From assembly GCF_030817275.1 (NCBI RefSeq), contig NZ_JAUSZD010000002.1, positions 7,486,001 through 7,550,000 of the forward strand: DNA of 64,000 nucleotides. The letters are read 5' to 3'. Position numbers and translations under genes: made by a program. The notes under the pieces were generated by a model. That model made no database searches. It was not told the origin of the DNA and saw only the letters and a program-made list of their open reading frames with translations. Source of the DNA: Paenibacillus sp. V4I7. GTDB taxonomy: Bacteria; Bacillota; Bacilli; Paenibacillales; NBRC-103111. This document shows, one piece after another, positions 1-6,797 of this stretch. Every line of letters begins with the position of its first letter. The stretch's first letter is position 1.

Positions 1-1
1 T

Positions 2-2185
2 AATGGACGTGCAACGAATATCGACGAGGAGAGCGATTTAGCCTTGGTCAAAATCGATGCCACTGGCTTATCGCCTGCGAAATTCGCCTCTTCTTCCGAT
101 ATTAAAGTGGGTGAAACCGTAGCCGCAATCGGGACTCCGATTTCTTTTGCCCTAAGGAACTCCGTCACCGTTGGGATTGTCAGCGGGCTTGACCGCTCTG
201 TGAACTCGCAATATCAGCTTATTCAAACGGATGCGGCGATTAACCCTGGTAACAGCGGGGGCGCGTTGATCAACATGAATGGCGAAGTTATTGGTATTAA
301 TACGATGAAGTATGCGGATTTCGGCGTCGAAAATCTCGGGTTTGCGATTCCGGTGGATACTGTTAAATATGTATTAAAGCACTTTCAACTTTACGGCAAA
401 GTAAAACGTACTTATCTCGGTCTGGAGTTGGAAGAAAGCTGGGAAGCGGTTGTTGGTTTACCAAGTTCTACGGGTTTAAGAGTTGCTTACGTAGATCCAG
501 ATTCACCAGCGGCTGGGGCTGGCATTCAGCAAGATGATCTATTCGTATCGATCGGTGCAAGTAAAGTGAAGACGCTGGTGGATTACAATGAGGCGATTAA
601 GAAGTATTTGCCGGGTGAAGCGATTGAATTAACGATTCAGTCTGGTAGTTCCACCAAATCGAAGTCGGTTACACTCGGAGAAGCGCAGCATCAGGAAACG
701 ATACGTACGCAGGACGCTGAGGGATCTTATTTGGATGCGGACCGCGGCAAAACGAAAATCGGCGACAGCCACTATGGATGGTCCATGAAATACCCCGCGG
801 GCTTAGTGAAAGGTCATCAGTCTGATGATGGCGACTCCGTCAGTTTCGTGGATGCGAAGGGGGATTTCTCCCTAACGATTCAAGTAGAAGGCAATCAAAG
901 CGACGAACTGTCACCTTCGGCACTTCTGAACCGATTGGTTAGTGAGGATGAGGACGATTATTCCGGCGCGGCTTCAACCATTTTGGAGCGTCAGTATGTG
1001 AAGCGTGAAGGTAATCCCTATGCCAAAATTGTCGGTCGTTCAGGGGATGAAGGATATATCCAGACCCGTGGATACCTTCACCAAGGCAGCTTATATACGG
1101 TGCAATTATTTGTATCAAAAGAGCATTACAATAACAATTTTAAGCAAAATAGCTACAACGATCTGTTGGATAGTTTCAAGCTTTCCTTTAATGATAAGGA
1201 TGAGTCGCTTAAAGACATTTCTGTCTACTCTGGCGGCAATACAACTTATACGAATGAGTATGGCTTATCCTTTGATTTGCCCTCCAATTGGCAGCAAGGC
1301 GGTTATACGGCCGGCTCCTCCTTCTTTAGTGATGACTATTCCCAAATGCTTCAAGTCAGCGTAACCTCTGCCTCCTCCGGTGATACGCTGGGAGCGTGGG
1401 TGGATCGTCAGCGCAAACAGTTTGAAGAGGCATATGCACCTAGTTACCGCAGTATGGAAGAACCCGAGGAGCTGACTTTAGCCGGTGTGCCTGCTCTGAA
1501 AGTAAGCTATGCAAGTACGTTAGGCAATAAGTGGAGTGCGGGCTATTCCCTCTTTTTTATCAAGGATAAGTATAAATATGAGGTGGACGTGAGCTATCCG
1601 CAAGAGGAAGAGGGGGCAGCGCTTGAGGATCTCTTGAAAACCTTAACGGCTACCATCAAAGTGGACAAAGACAGCATGGATCAAGAGCTTGGCTTCATTC
1701 AGGATCTGGATGAACTCATGGATCCGAATCGTACAGTTACTTACAAAAATGAGAAGTTCAAATACACGCTGCAAATTCCAGAGATCTGGACCAGCAGCAA
1801 CTCGTACGATAACAAAGATCAAGTGAATAAGACGTTCCTCTTCACAGGCGGGTACTTGAGCGTTGGTGCAGAGACGAAAACGACTTACGAAGAGATGGTT
1901 AAAGAGGAAGATGCCGCTCAGAAGAAAAGTCACGATAACGATAATGACTATACGTTTACCGATACGGAAATCTCGCTTTTTGGTGATGTGAAAGCCAAAA
2001 AGTATGAGATCAGCTATGCAAGTGCCGAGATTCCTTACAAGGAAACGATCTACATTTTCAATCAAAATAATATTTCTTACACGGCAACGCTCCGTATTGA
2101 TGATGCGGTACGCACCGAAGCCAATCAGGCTCGGCTCAATAAGGCTTTTGAGTCGTTCAAATTTTTGGACGGTGTGAAAAAATAG
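2..2185 (+). CDS. HtrA-like S1C serine protease with PDZ and long C-terminal extension (5' truncated)
   Basis: The frame is already open at base 2, so the N-terminus, including the membrane anchor and the catalytic His, lies outside the window. The visible protein starts within the DLALVKI segment that carries the catalytic Asp. It continues through the nucleophile motif GNSGGAL near bases 253-273 and a PDZ domain at about 430-670. Family knowledge makes it an envelope quality-control protease. The unusual part is the roughly 480-residue tail after the PDZ. It holds three copies of a PsbP/DUF1795-like unit, with cores YGWSMKYP near 771, YGLSFDLP near 1259 and FKYTLQIP near 1756, spaced about 165 residues apart. 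A plain HtrA ends after the PDZ, so the tail probably adds wall or substrate binding (inference). A terminator follows directly. Confidence 0.9.
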   Translation, partial: NGRATNIDEESDLALVKIDATGLSPAKFASSSDIKVGETVAAIGTPISFALRNSVTVGIVSGLDRSVNSQYQLIQTDAAINPGNSGGALINMNGEVIGINTMKYADFGVENLGFAIPVDTVKYVLKHFQLYGKVKRTYLGLELEESWEAVVGLPSSTGLRVAYVDPDSPAAGAGIQQDDLFVSIGASKVKTLVDYNEAIKKYLPGEAIELTIQSGSSTKSKSVTLGEAQHQETIRTQDAEGSYLDADRGKTKIGDSHYGWSMKYPAGLVKGHQSDDGDSVSFVDAKGDFSLTIQVEGNQSDELSPSALLNRLVSEDEDDYSGAASTILERQYVKREGNPYAKIVGRSGDEGYIQTRGYLHQGSLYTVQLFVSKEHYNNNFKQNSYNDLLDSFKLSFNDKDESLKDISVYSGGNTTYTNEYGLSFDLPSNWQQGGYTAGSSFFSDDYSQMLQVSVTSASSGDTLGAWVDRQRKQFEEAYAPSYRSMEEPEELTLAGVPALKVSYASTLGNKWSAGYSLFFIKDKYKYEVDVSYPQEEEGAALEDLLKTLTATIKVDKDSMDQELGFIQDLDELMDPNRTVTYKNEKFKYTLQIPEIWTSSNSYDNKDQVNKTFLFTGGYLSVGAETKTTYEEMVKEEDAAQKKSHDNDNDYTFTDTEISLFGDVKAKKYEISYASAEIPYKETIYIFNQNNISYTATLRIDDAVRTEANQARLNKAFESFKFLDGVKK

Positions 2186-2200
2186 AGCTGCGCTAATCGG

Positions 2201-2243
2201 GAAACCTCTCATCGGTCCAGGCTGAAGGGAGGTTTCTTGTTTT
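2201..2243 (+). terminator. Rho-independent terminator after the S1C protease
   Basis: GAAACCTC (2201-2208) pairs with GAGGTTTC (2229-2236) and is followed by a T-rich stretch (2237-2243). It separates the protease from the VanZ gene. Confidence 0.75.
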
Positions 2244-2279
2244 AACCTTAGATGACTTCACTAAAGGGGATACAAACAC

Positions 2280-2747
2280 ATGACTATCAAGCTCGCTCGG
2301 CCGCTCATCTGGCTGCTTTTCATAGGCTACACGAGCTGTTTGGTGTATTGGATGTTTCTAGGCTTCGGGCGGAATATGCACACGACAGGTCAACTTGCTT
2401 ACAATGTTGTCCCTTTTCGAACAATCGGTATGTATGTGCTGCATGTCGATTCGTTTTCTACCAGGACTTGGGTCATTAATTTGTTTGGCAATATTGGTGT
2501 CTTCATGCCTTATGGTATTTTACTGCCTTATTTATTTCGCTCCGCAAAACGTTATGGTACGTTTCTCCTGTACTTCGGATGTCCTCTTGTAGGGTTGGAG
2601 TTGCTGCAAATGCTGCTGCGAGTAGGCAGCTTCGATGTCGATGATGTGATATTGAATCTACTAGGCGCCAGTATATCTTTTGTTCTTTTCGCAGCCGCTA
2701 AACGAAGTTTAGCCGGAAGAGAATCAAATAGAAGGTATAAAATGTGA
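2280..2747 (+). CDS. VanZ-like family membrane protein
   Basis: 155 residues with four to five hydrophobic segments. The VanZ family pattern is clear: NLFGNIGVFMPYGILLP in the middle, then an ELLQ helix, then FDVDDVILNLLGA. VanZ gives low-level teicoplanin resistance in enterococci; most Bacillota homologues are uncharacterised and probably act at the cell envelope. AAAGGGG about 10 bases upstream of the ATG serves as ribosome binding site. It is transcribed apart from the protease because a terminator lies between them. Family call secure, function unknown. Confidence 0.85.
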   Translation: MTIKLARPLIWLLFIGYTSCLVYWMFLGFGRNMHTTGQLAYNVVPFRTIGMYVLHVDSFSTRTWVINLFGNIGVFMPYGILLPYLFRSAKRYGTFLLYFGCPLVGLELLQMLLRVGSFDVDDVILNLLGASISFVLFAAAKRSLAGRESNRRYKM

Positions 2748-2806
2748 CCAAATGCCTCAACATAGCGGGTGTAACGAATTAACCCCAGAGGAGGAATTTA
2801 ATAGCC

Positions 2807-3061
2807 ATGACACAGCCAGATTCAAGTCTACAATCACAAAATCCGATATCCTCAGCGCAAAACTCGGTAGAAAATGTCCATGCAGCCGTTTCTCGTGCGA
2901 TGTCTCATCCAACGTCTCAGACGACGGAAGAGGCTCAGAATTCAATCACTCATGCGGAAAGAGCGCTAGAGCAGGCAACGGATCAATCCGATTCGCCAGC
3001 CGTGCAGCAAGCCGTCCAATCACTGAACGATGAAAAGGCAAGGCTCCAGAGTAACCAATAA
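2807..3061 (+). CDS. Small hydrophilic protein of unknown function (84 aa)
   Basis: A GAGGAGGAATTT ribosome binding site sits upstream of the ATG, and a strong terminator follows the stop, so the gene is credible. The protein is rich in Gln, Ser and Ala, has no membrane segment, and its second half (from about residue 40) reads as an amphipathic helix with charged heptads. I do not recognise a family with certainty; it resembles short helical proteins of Bacillota. It is separated from the VanZ gene by about 60 bases and may be co-transcribed with it. Confidence 0.65.
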   Translation: MTQPDSSLQSQNPISSAQNSVENVHAAVSRAMSHPTSQTTEEAQNSITHAERALEQATDQSDSPAVQQAVQSLNDEKARLQSNQ

Positions 3062-3065
3062 TATA

Positions 3066-3100
3066 AACAGCCCCGATTCCTACAAAGGAGCGGGGCTGTT
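3066..3100. terminator. Bidirectional terminator between the small protein and pirin genes
   Basis: AACAGCCCCG (3066-3075) pairs perfectly with CGGGGCTGTT (3091-3100) around a 15-base loop. It lies between convergent genes and can serve both; the flanking T tracts are modest. Confidence 0.75.
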
Positions 3101-3124
3101 ACGTTTCTGCTGCTTATTTGCTGC

Positions 3125-3895
3125 TTATTTATGATATAACGTATAGCCGGGATCTTCAGGCACTTCAATAGCAATGATACGTAGTCCTTGATCGCTATCA
3201 GCTCTCAGGTGAAGAGCTTCACCTTCCGTGGTGGCTTGGACTATCCCGAAGTCTTTGTGGGACCATGCTTGAAGCTTCTCCGCGGCGATTTCACTTGTGC
3301 CTTGCCCCCGAATAACAAGGAAAGCTAGCGGACGGCTTGGCGTAAGTGTGTAACTGAACTCGGAACCAGGCTCAAGGCTCCAATCGTACATGTTAACATC
3401 CGTATCCAGCTTAATGGGAGAATCTCCACCTATTACAGTTTTCATTGTTGTTCCACCATTATGGAGGGTTGAGAATTTCTCATGTTCATATTGATGGTAA
3501 GCGGCTGGCTTTTTCACGGTTTCACTAAGGTGAGGCTCAAACCAGATTTGCATCGCTTCGCTGCCAGCTCTGCGAAATGCTTCCGAATGATAGACGCCGG
3601 AGCCGGCTTGAATGACTTGCGCGCCGCCATTTGTTACTGTTTCCAAGGAACCAAGGGAATCTTGGTGCTCTACGAGACCATCAATGACATAAGTGACAAT
3701 TTCGAACGCTTTATGAGGATGCATACCGATCTCAGATACTTCGGAGGCTTTGCCCCAAGCCCAATAGAATAAGGAACCGACGCGGTCTACAGCCGTTTTC
3801 TCACCCGGAAAGCTGATAGCTCTTTGTTCTAGGAACTTTCCTCCGTCAAAAGCGCCAACGCCCTGTTGTTCAGCTGAAAATACTTGAATTTTCAT
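3125..3895 (-). CDS. Pirin family protein (bicupin)
   Basis: 256 residues. The N-terminal cupin carries the pirin metal motif as HPHKAFE followed by VEHQDSLG, and a further histidine in YHSEAF, as in the iron-binding pirins. Some members are quercetin dioxygenases, others act as redox-responsive cofactors; which applies here cannot be told. The start at 3895 (MKIQVFS) is preferred over the upstream ATG at 3910 because GGAGTG lies at a proper distance only from the former. It is transcribed alone from a consensus promoter carrying a palindromic operator (see 3930-3975), so it is probably induced by a stress signal. Confidence 0.9.
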   Translation of the reverse strand: MKIQVFSAEQQGVGAFDGGKFLEQRAISFPGEKTAVDRVGSLFYWAWGKASEVSEIGMHPHKAFEIVTYVIDGLVEHQDSLGSLETVTNGGAQVIQAGSGVYHSEAFRRAGSEAMQIWFEPHLSETVKKPAAYHQYEHEKFSTLHNGGTTMKTVIGGDSPIKLDTDVNMYDWSLEPGSEFSYTLTPSRPLAFLVIRGQGTSEIAAEKLQAWSHKDFGIVQATTEGEALHLRADSDQGLRIIAIEVPEDPGYTLYHK

Positions 3896-3929
3896 AAGGC
3901 ACCACTCCATTGCTATAAAATATTTAATT

Positions 3930-3975
3930 ACTTACTATATGTAAGTATTATAAGTCTTTTTTATCCGCCTGTCAA
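3930..3975 (-). promoter_or_regulatory. Consensus sigma-A promoter plus palindromic operator for the pirin gene
   Basis: On the minus strand TTGACA (3970-3975) and TATAAT (3947-3952) are separated by exactly 17 bases, a full consensus promoter. The bases directly after the -10 form an inverted repeat, ACTTAC-N5-GTAAGT (3930-3946). A repressor bound there would block initiation. The repressor is not identifiable from the window; MarR, DUF24 or TetR families are possible (inference). Confidence 0.75.
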
Positions 3976-4006
3976 AGCCTTATCGCTTGTCAAATTTGGA
4001 TAGATC

Positions 4007-4041
4007 TTGACTTCGCATCTACCCCGAACTACAATTTCTAA
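4007..4041 (+). promoter_or_regulatory. Promoter of the blaI-like gene with TACA/TGTA half-sites
   Basis: TTGACT (4007-4012), 17 bases, TACAAT (4030-4035). The -10 lies in ACTACA, with a TGTA half-site following at 4042-4045. TACA/TGTA half-sites are typical of the BlaI/MecI/CopY family. The promoter aligns base for base in its key elements with that of the DUF2231 gene at 5412-5447, pointing to autoregulation. Confidence 0.6.
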
Positions 4042-4060
4042 TGTAAGGAGTGTGATCATA

Positions 4061-4477
4061 ATGAAAATGCAAAACTTTAAATATGAAGGAAGCGGACTTA
4101 ATCGCTTTTTTGGTCCCCTTGAAGCAAAGATTATGGAAATTCTCTGGACCAACTCGATTGAAATGACGATTAAAGATGTCCAACAGAAATTGGATCAAGC
4201 CAAAATCATCAATTTCAATACCGTTATGACCGTTATGAATCGCTTGGTAGCCAAAGGAATTCTGCAAAAGAAATCCGTTTTAAGATCATTTAAGTACAAA
4301 CCCGTCGTTACGAGAGATGAGTTCATGGAAACCCAATCCAAAGAGCTTACCTTTGACCTTATCGAAGAATTTGGTTCTTTGGCAGTCACCCATATGGTGG
4401 ATGCGCTTGATAAAGTAGACCCCGATCTGCTTGACAAGCTGGAGCAAAAAATTAAAGAAATCAAAAAGGATCGATAA
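4061..4477 (+). CDS. BlaI/MecI/CopY family transcriptional repressor
   Basis: 138 residues. The winged-helix part has the family pattern: LGPLEAKIMEILW-like N-terminus (here FFGPLEAKIMEILW), then FNTVMTVMNRLVAKGIL and a wing with FKYKPV, followed by a C-terminal dimerisation helix. The ATG at 4061 is chosen over the upstream in-frame start at 4007 because AAGGAG lies 10 bases before it. The next gene, an M56 peptidase, begins two bases after the stop, forming the classic blaI-blaR1 pair in which the membrane peptidase triggers cleavage of the repressor. Confidence 0.92.
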   Translation: MKMQNFKYEGSGLNRFFGPLEAKIMEILWTNSIEMTIKDVQQKLDQAKIINFNTVMTVMNRLVAKGILQKKSVLRSFKYKPVVTRDEFMETQSKELTFDLIEEFGSLAVTHMVDALDKVDPDLLDKLEQKIKEIKKDR

Positions 4478-4479
4478 CG

Positions 4480-5319
4480 ATGATGGAAAAACGGTTTAAA
4501 TGGTTGTATATTACGACACTCGCCTTATCGGGGGCTATTTTAGGACAAATGTTACTCTATGCACTCCAGCATATTTTCAAATGGAGATCGTTGTATAATA
4601 TATTTGATTTGTGTGTTATTTTATTTGAAGATCTTCATGTACCTGCACCCATTGCTTTTAATGTAGTAAATGCTCTTATCCTCTACTCGTTTAGTGCAAT
4701 CCTTTGGATATCGGCAAGGCATGCCAAGGACGCCATTAAAGCGATGAAGCTCGTTGAGATGTATCATGACCCTTTGTTATCCGATCAGTTCCGCGATAAA
4801 TTTCAGCTTGGTGAAGGTCAGTTCCAGATCATTTCTTACAAAGCTCCCATCGCAATGACCATAGGGCTGTGGAAGCCGCGGATGATCCTATCATCAGGAC
4901 TTATGGATATGCTGGAGCCAAACGAGCTGCATGCCGTTATCGAACATGAGAAATGCCATATAAGGTATAGAGATCCACTCGCGATCTTCCTGCTTTCGAT
5001 GATATCCAAGTCGATGTGGTACATTCCGATATTCGCTTGGATGGCAGAGAAATACCCCATTATGATTGAGCTTCGGGCAGACAAGTATGCCATTACACAA
5101 ATGAAACAGTCCACACACTTAGGCAGTGCTCTCCTCAAACTACTCAAACAAGCACCAACACCACATGTATCCTTATCTCACGCCTCATTCGCCGAAACAT
5201 CAACGAATGTTCGCATTATGCACATTCTCGATCCACAGATGAAAATCTCATTCAAATGGCCCCTTGTACGGCTACTCATTTCGCTCTTAACAATTATTTT
5301 ACTTGTGGGACTTATCTAA
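4480..5319 (+). CDS. M56 family membrane metallopeptidase, BlaR1-like without sensor domain
   Basis: 279 residues with membrane segments near residues 10-30, 60-80, 175-195 and 260-279. The gluzincin motif HEKCH near residue 155 gives two zinc ligands and the catalytic Glu; ELRADKYA supplies the third ligand. BlaR1 and MecR1 carry an extracellular penicillin-binding sensor after the last membrane segment; this protein stops there, so it must sense something other than a covalently bound beta-lactam. It forms a two-gene operon with the BlaI-type repressor just upstream. Confidence 0.88.
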   Translation: MMEKRFKWLYITTLALSGAILGQMLLYALQHIFKWRSLYNIFDLCVILFEDLHVPAPIAFNVVNALILYSFSAILWISARHAKDAIKAMKLVEMYHDPLLSDQFRDKFQLGEGQFQIISYKAPIAMTIGLWKPRMILSSGLMDMLEPNELHAVIEHEKCHIRYRDPLAIFLLSMISKSMWYIPIFAWMAEKYPIMIELRADKYAITQMKQSTHLGSALLKLLKQAPTPHVSLSHASFAETSTNVRIMHILDPQMKISFKWPLVRLLISLLTIILLVGLI

Positions 5320-5411
5320 GATAGGATACCCTGATTATAATGATTCACATTGAGCAGTCGGAGCCCATGTCAGATAATTTGACGGGCTTCGACAAAAACT
5401 GCAGAAAAAGC

Positions 5412-5447
5412 TTGACTTTTTCGGTCCCCAAAACTACACTTTGTAGT
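5412..5447 (+). promoter_or_regulatory. Promoter with perfect BlaI-type operator upstream of the DUF2231 gene
   Basis: TTGACT (5412-5417), 17 bases, TACACT (5435-5440). The -10 is embedded in the perfect inverted repeat ACTACA-CTT-TGTAGT (5433-5447), a TACA/TGTA operator of BlaI/MecI type. The adjacent blaI-like gene is the obvious candidate regulator. Confidence 0.7.
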
Positions 5448-5488
5448 GTGGAAAAATATAGCTTTTTTATTATGGGGGAGAGAGAAAA

Positions 5489-5965
5489 TTGGCTTATATC
5501 ATTAAAAATTTACACTACATCGTAACACATGTACCAATTGCACTTCTTATTTTTAGTTTTATTTTTGATCTCATCGCAATCATTGTGAAAAAACGTGAAT
5601 GGCACTCCGCTGGTATGCTTTGTCTAGTTGTGGGCGCACTCGGAGCTATCGCAAGTGTCCTTACAGGCCCGTCCCCATGGCGTAATCCACTAGTGGTTCC
5701 GCATGAGTTTTATGCGAGATTAACGATGTTTTTGGCTATCGTATTAGCGATTGTACGTGTTGGCTTACTGATCTGGAAAAAGAATGAATTGGGTCGTAAC
5801 CCCATCTACTTGGTTGGTTCGCTCGCGGCAGTTATCCTTGTTGGCTATACAGGGCACATTGGTGGTCAAATGGTACATAAACCGATTCCGGCTAAGACGA
5901 CTGCTCCAGCTGCATCACCAGGTGCATCCACTGCACCGACGCCTTCAGTAGCACCAGCGAAATAG
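5489..5965 (+). CDS. DUF2231 family membrane protein
   Basis: 158 residues with four membrane segments (about 10-32, 40-60, 75-95, 105-122) and conserved histidines (HYIVTHVP near the start, GHIGGQMVH in the last helix). Such histidine pairs suggest a cofactor such as heme, but that is an inference from the family. The tail after residue 135 is an Ala/Pro/Thr-rich low-complexity segment. The TTG at 5489 is the start because GGGGGAG lies 8 bases upstream. The operator-promoter in front indicates control by the neighbouring BlaI-like repressor. Confidence 0.75.
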   Translation: MAYIIKNLHYIVTHVPIALLIFSFIFDLIAIIVKKREWHSAGMLCLVVGALGAIASVLTGPSPWRNPLVVPHEFYARLTMFLAIVLAIVRVGLLIWKKNELGRNPIYLVGSLAAVILVGYTGHIGGQMVHKPIPAKTTAPAASPGASTAPTPSVAPAK

Positions 5966-5967
5966 TG

Positions 5968-6014
5968 AAAAGGGTTATCCAAAGGCTTGTGCCTTGTGGA
6001 TAGCCCTTTTTTTG
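5968..6014. terminator. Strong terminator after the DUF2231 gene
   Basis: AAAGGGTTATCCA pairs with TGGATAGCCCTTT, with an inner GGC/GCC stem and a run of T. It lies between convergent genes. Confidence 0.85.
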
Positions 6015-6024
6015 TGTTGATTGG

Positions 6025-6213
6025 TCAGAGCTGCTTGTCCCGATCCAACTCCAACTCCTCAAGTGTATAACGATGCTCCCACAAAAATGTCATATCGTAC
6101 TGTGTCGAGTCCCTTTCGACAAAACGGGCGATGCCTGCGATGACTCCCCCAATAATAACTCCGAAAACGACAATCCAACCCATTAGAGCAAACACTTGAT
6201 CGACCATGCACAT
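6025..6213 (-). CDS. Small single-pass membrane protein (62 aa), unknown function
   Basis: One hydrophobic segment at about residues 5-30, followed by a charged cytoplasmic-type tail ending ELDRDKQL. AAGGGGAG precedes the first ATG by a few bases; a second in-frame ATG two codons later is also possible. It converges with the DUF2231 gene and shares its terminator. No family recognised. Confidence 0.6.
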   Translation of the reverse strand: MCMVDQVFALMGWIVVFGVIIGGVIAGIARFVERDSTQYDMTFLWEHRYTLEELELDRDKQL

Positions 6214-6403
6214 CCACTCCCCTTAAAGCTTTCCGTAGGAAAGCTATCTTCGTAAGCGTTGGCCCTATGCGCTATGAACCTATATACTATGGATATGCCG
6301 CCATATTTTGAAACATGTGTGACAATTCAAAGGGCTTAAAAAGGCGAGTAAATTCATCCGAAAGGTCGAGGTAAGATAGTTCGTTTATAGTCTTTTTCTC
6401 CGG

Positions 6404-6433
6404 TTGACACAGACTCGCCAAGGATGTTAAGAT
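6404..6433 (+). promoter_or_regulatory. Promoter of the leader peptide/ABC exporter transcript
   Basis: TTGACA (6404-6409), 18 bases, TAAGAT (6428-6433). It would give a 5' leader of about 75 bases before the leader ORF at 6515. Confidence 0.65.
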
Positions 6434-6514
6434 CACCTCTGTAAGCACGAATATACAACTTTTGGAAAAGAAGATACTTACGACATTACAACAACACTAA
6501 AGGAGGGTTTCAAA

Positions 6515-6616
6515 ATGATTGATATGGTTATGGATCCTATTGCTCATCGTAGATTTACAGATAAAAACCATACAATTTCATATTTTGTAACCCGATTGTT
6601 AGCCGGAAGCGCATGA
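6515..6616 (+). CDS. 33-residue leader peptide of the ABC exporter operon
   Basis: An AAAGGAGGG ribosome binding site (6499-6507) precedes ATG 6515; the frame runs 33 codons to TGA at 6614-6616 (MIDMVMDPIAHRR at the start, RLLAGSA at the end). The peptide matches no family I know. Its position before an attenuator and a BmrC/BmrD-like transporter pair corresponds to BmrB, the B. subtilis leader peptide whose translation controls read-through into bmrCD when antibiotics slow ribosomes. Codons 24-27 contain the bases that can pair with the terminator (see 6584-6703). Leader function is inference from architecture. Confidence 0.72.
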   Translation: MIDMVMDPIAHRRFTDKNHTISYFVTRLLAGSA

Positions 6617-6703
6617 TTTGTGCTTGTTCGGCTGCTGCCGCCCCTTCACATACGCTAATTAAAAGCGCGGGTTACGAAGAAGTTCGTAACGAGCGCTTTT
6701 CTG
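6584..6703 (+). promoter_or_regulatory. Transcription attenuator (antiterminator/terminator) ahead of the ABC exporter
   Basis: Terminator: AAAAGCGC (6661-6668) pairs with GCGCTTTT (6693-6700) and GTTACGAA (6671-6678) with TTCGTAAC (6683-6690), loop GAAG. Antiterminator: TTTTGTAACCCG inside the leader ORF (6583-6594) is complementary to CGGGTTACGAA (6668-6678), 11 pairs with one G-U, so the two structures exclude each other. A third hairpin, AGCCG..CGGCT with an AAGCGCA/TGTGCTT inner stem, overlaps the leader stop codon (about 6600-6633). A ribosome stalled early in the leader would leave the antiterminator free. Confidence 0.72.
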
Positions 6704-6797
6704 TTTCATAGAAGGCATATCGCTGCGTGCGGTGTGCCTTTTTTGTGTGGATTTAGGTCATTTTGGACAGCACCATTTGAGAGGAGTGACATGATAC

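Noticed and set aside
5363..5395. Terminator between the M56 peptidase and DUF2231 genes
   Set aside because: AGCCC..GGGCT hairpin has a bulge and no T run; not strong enough to list.
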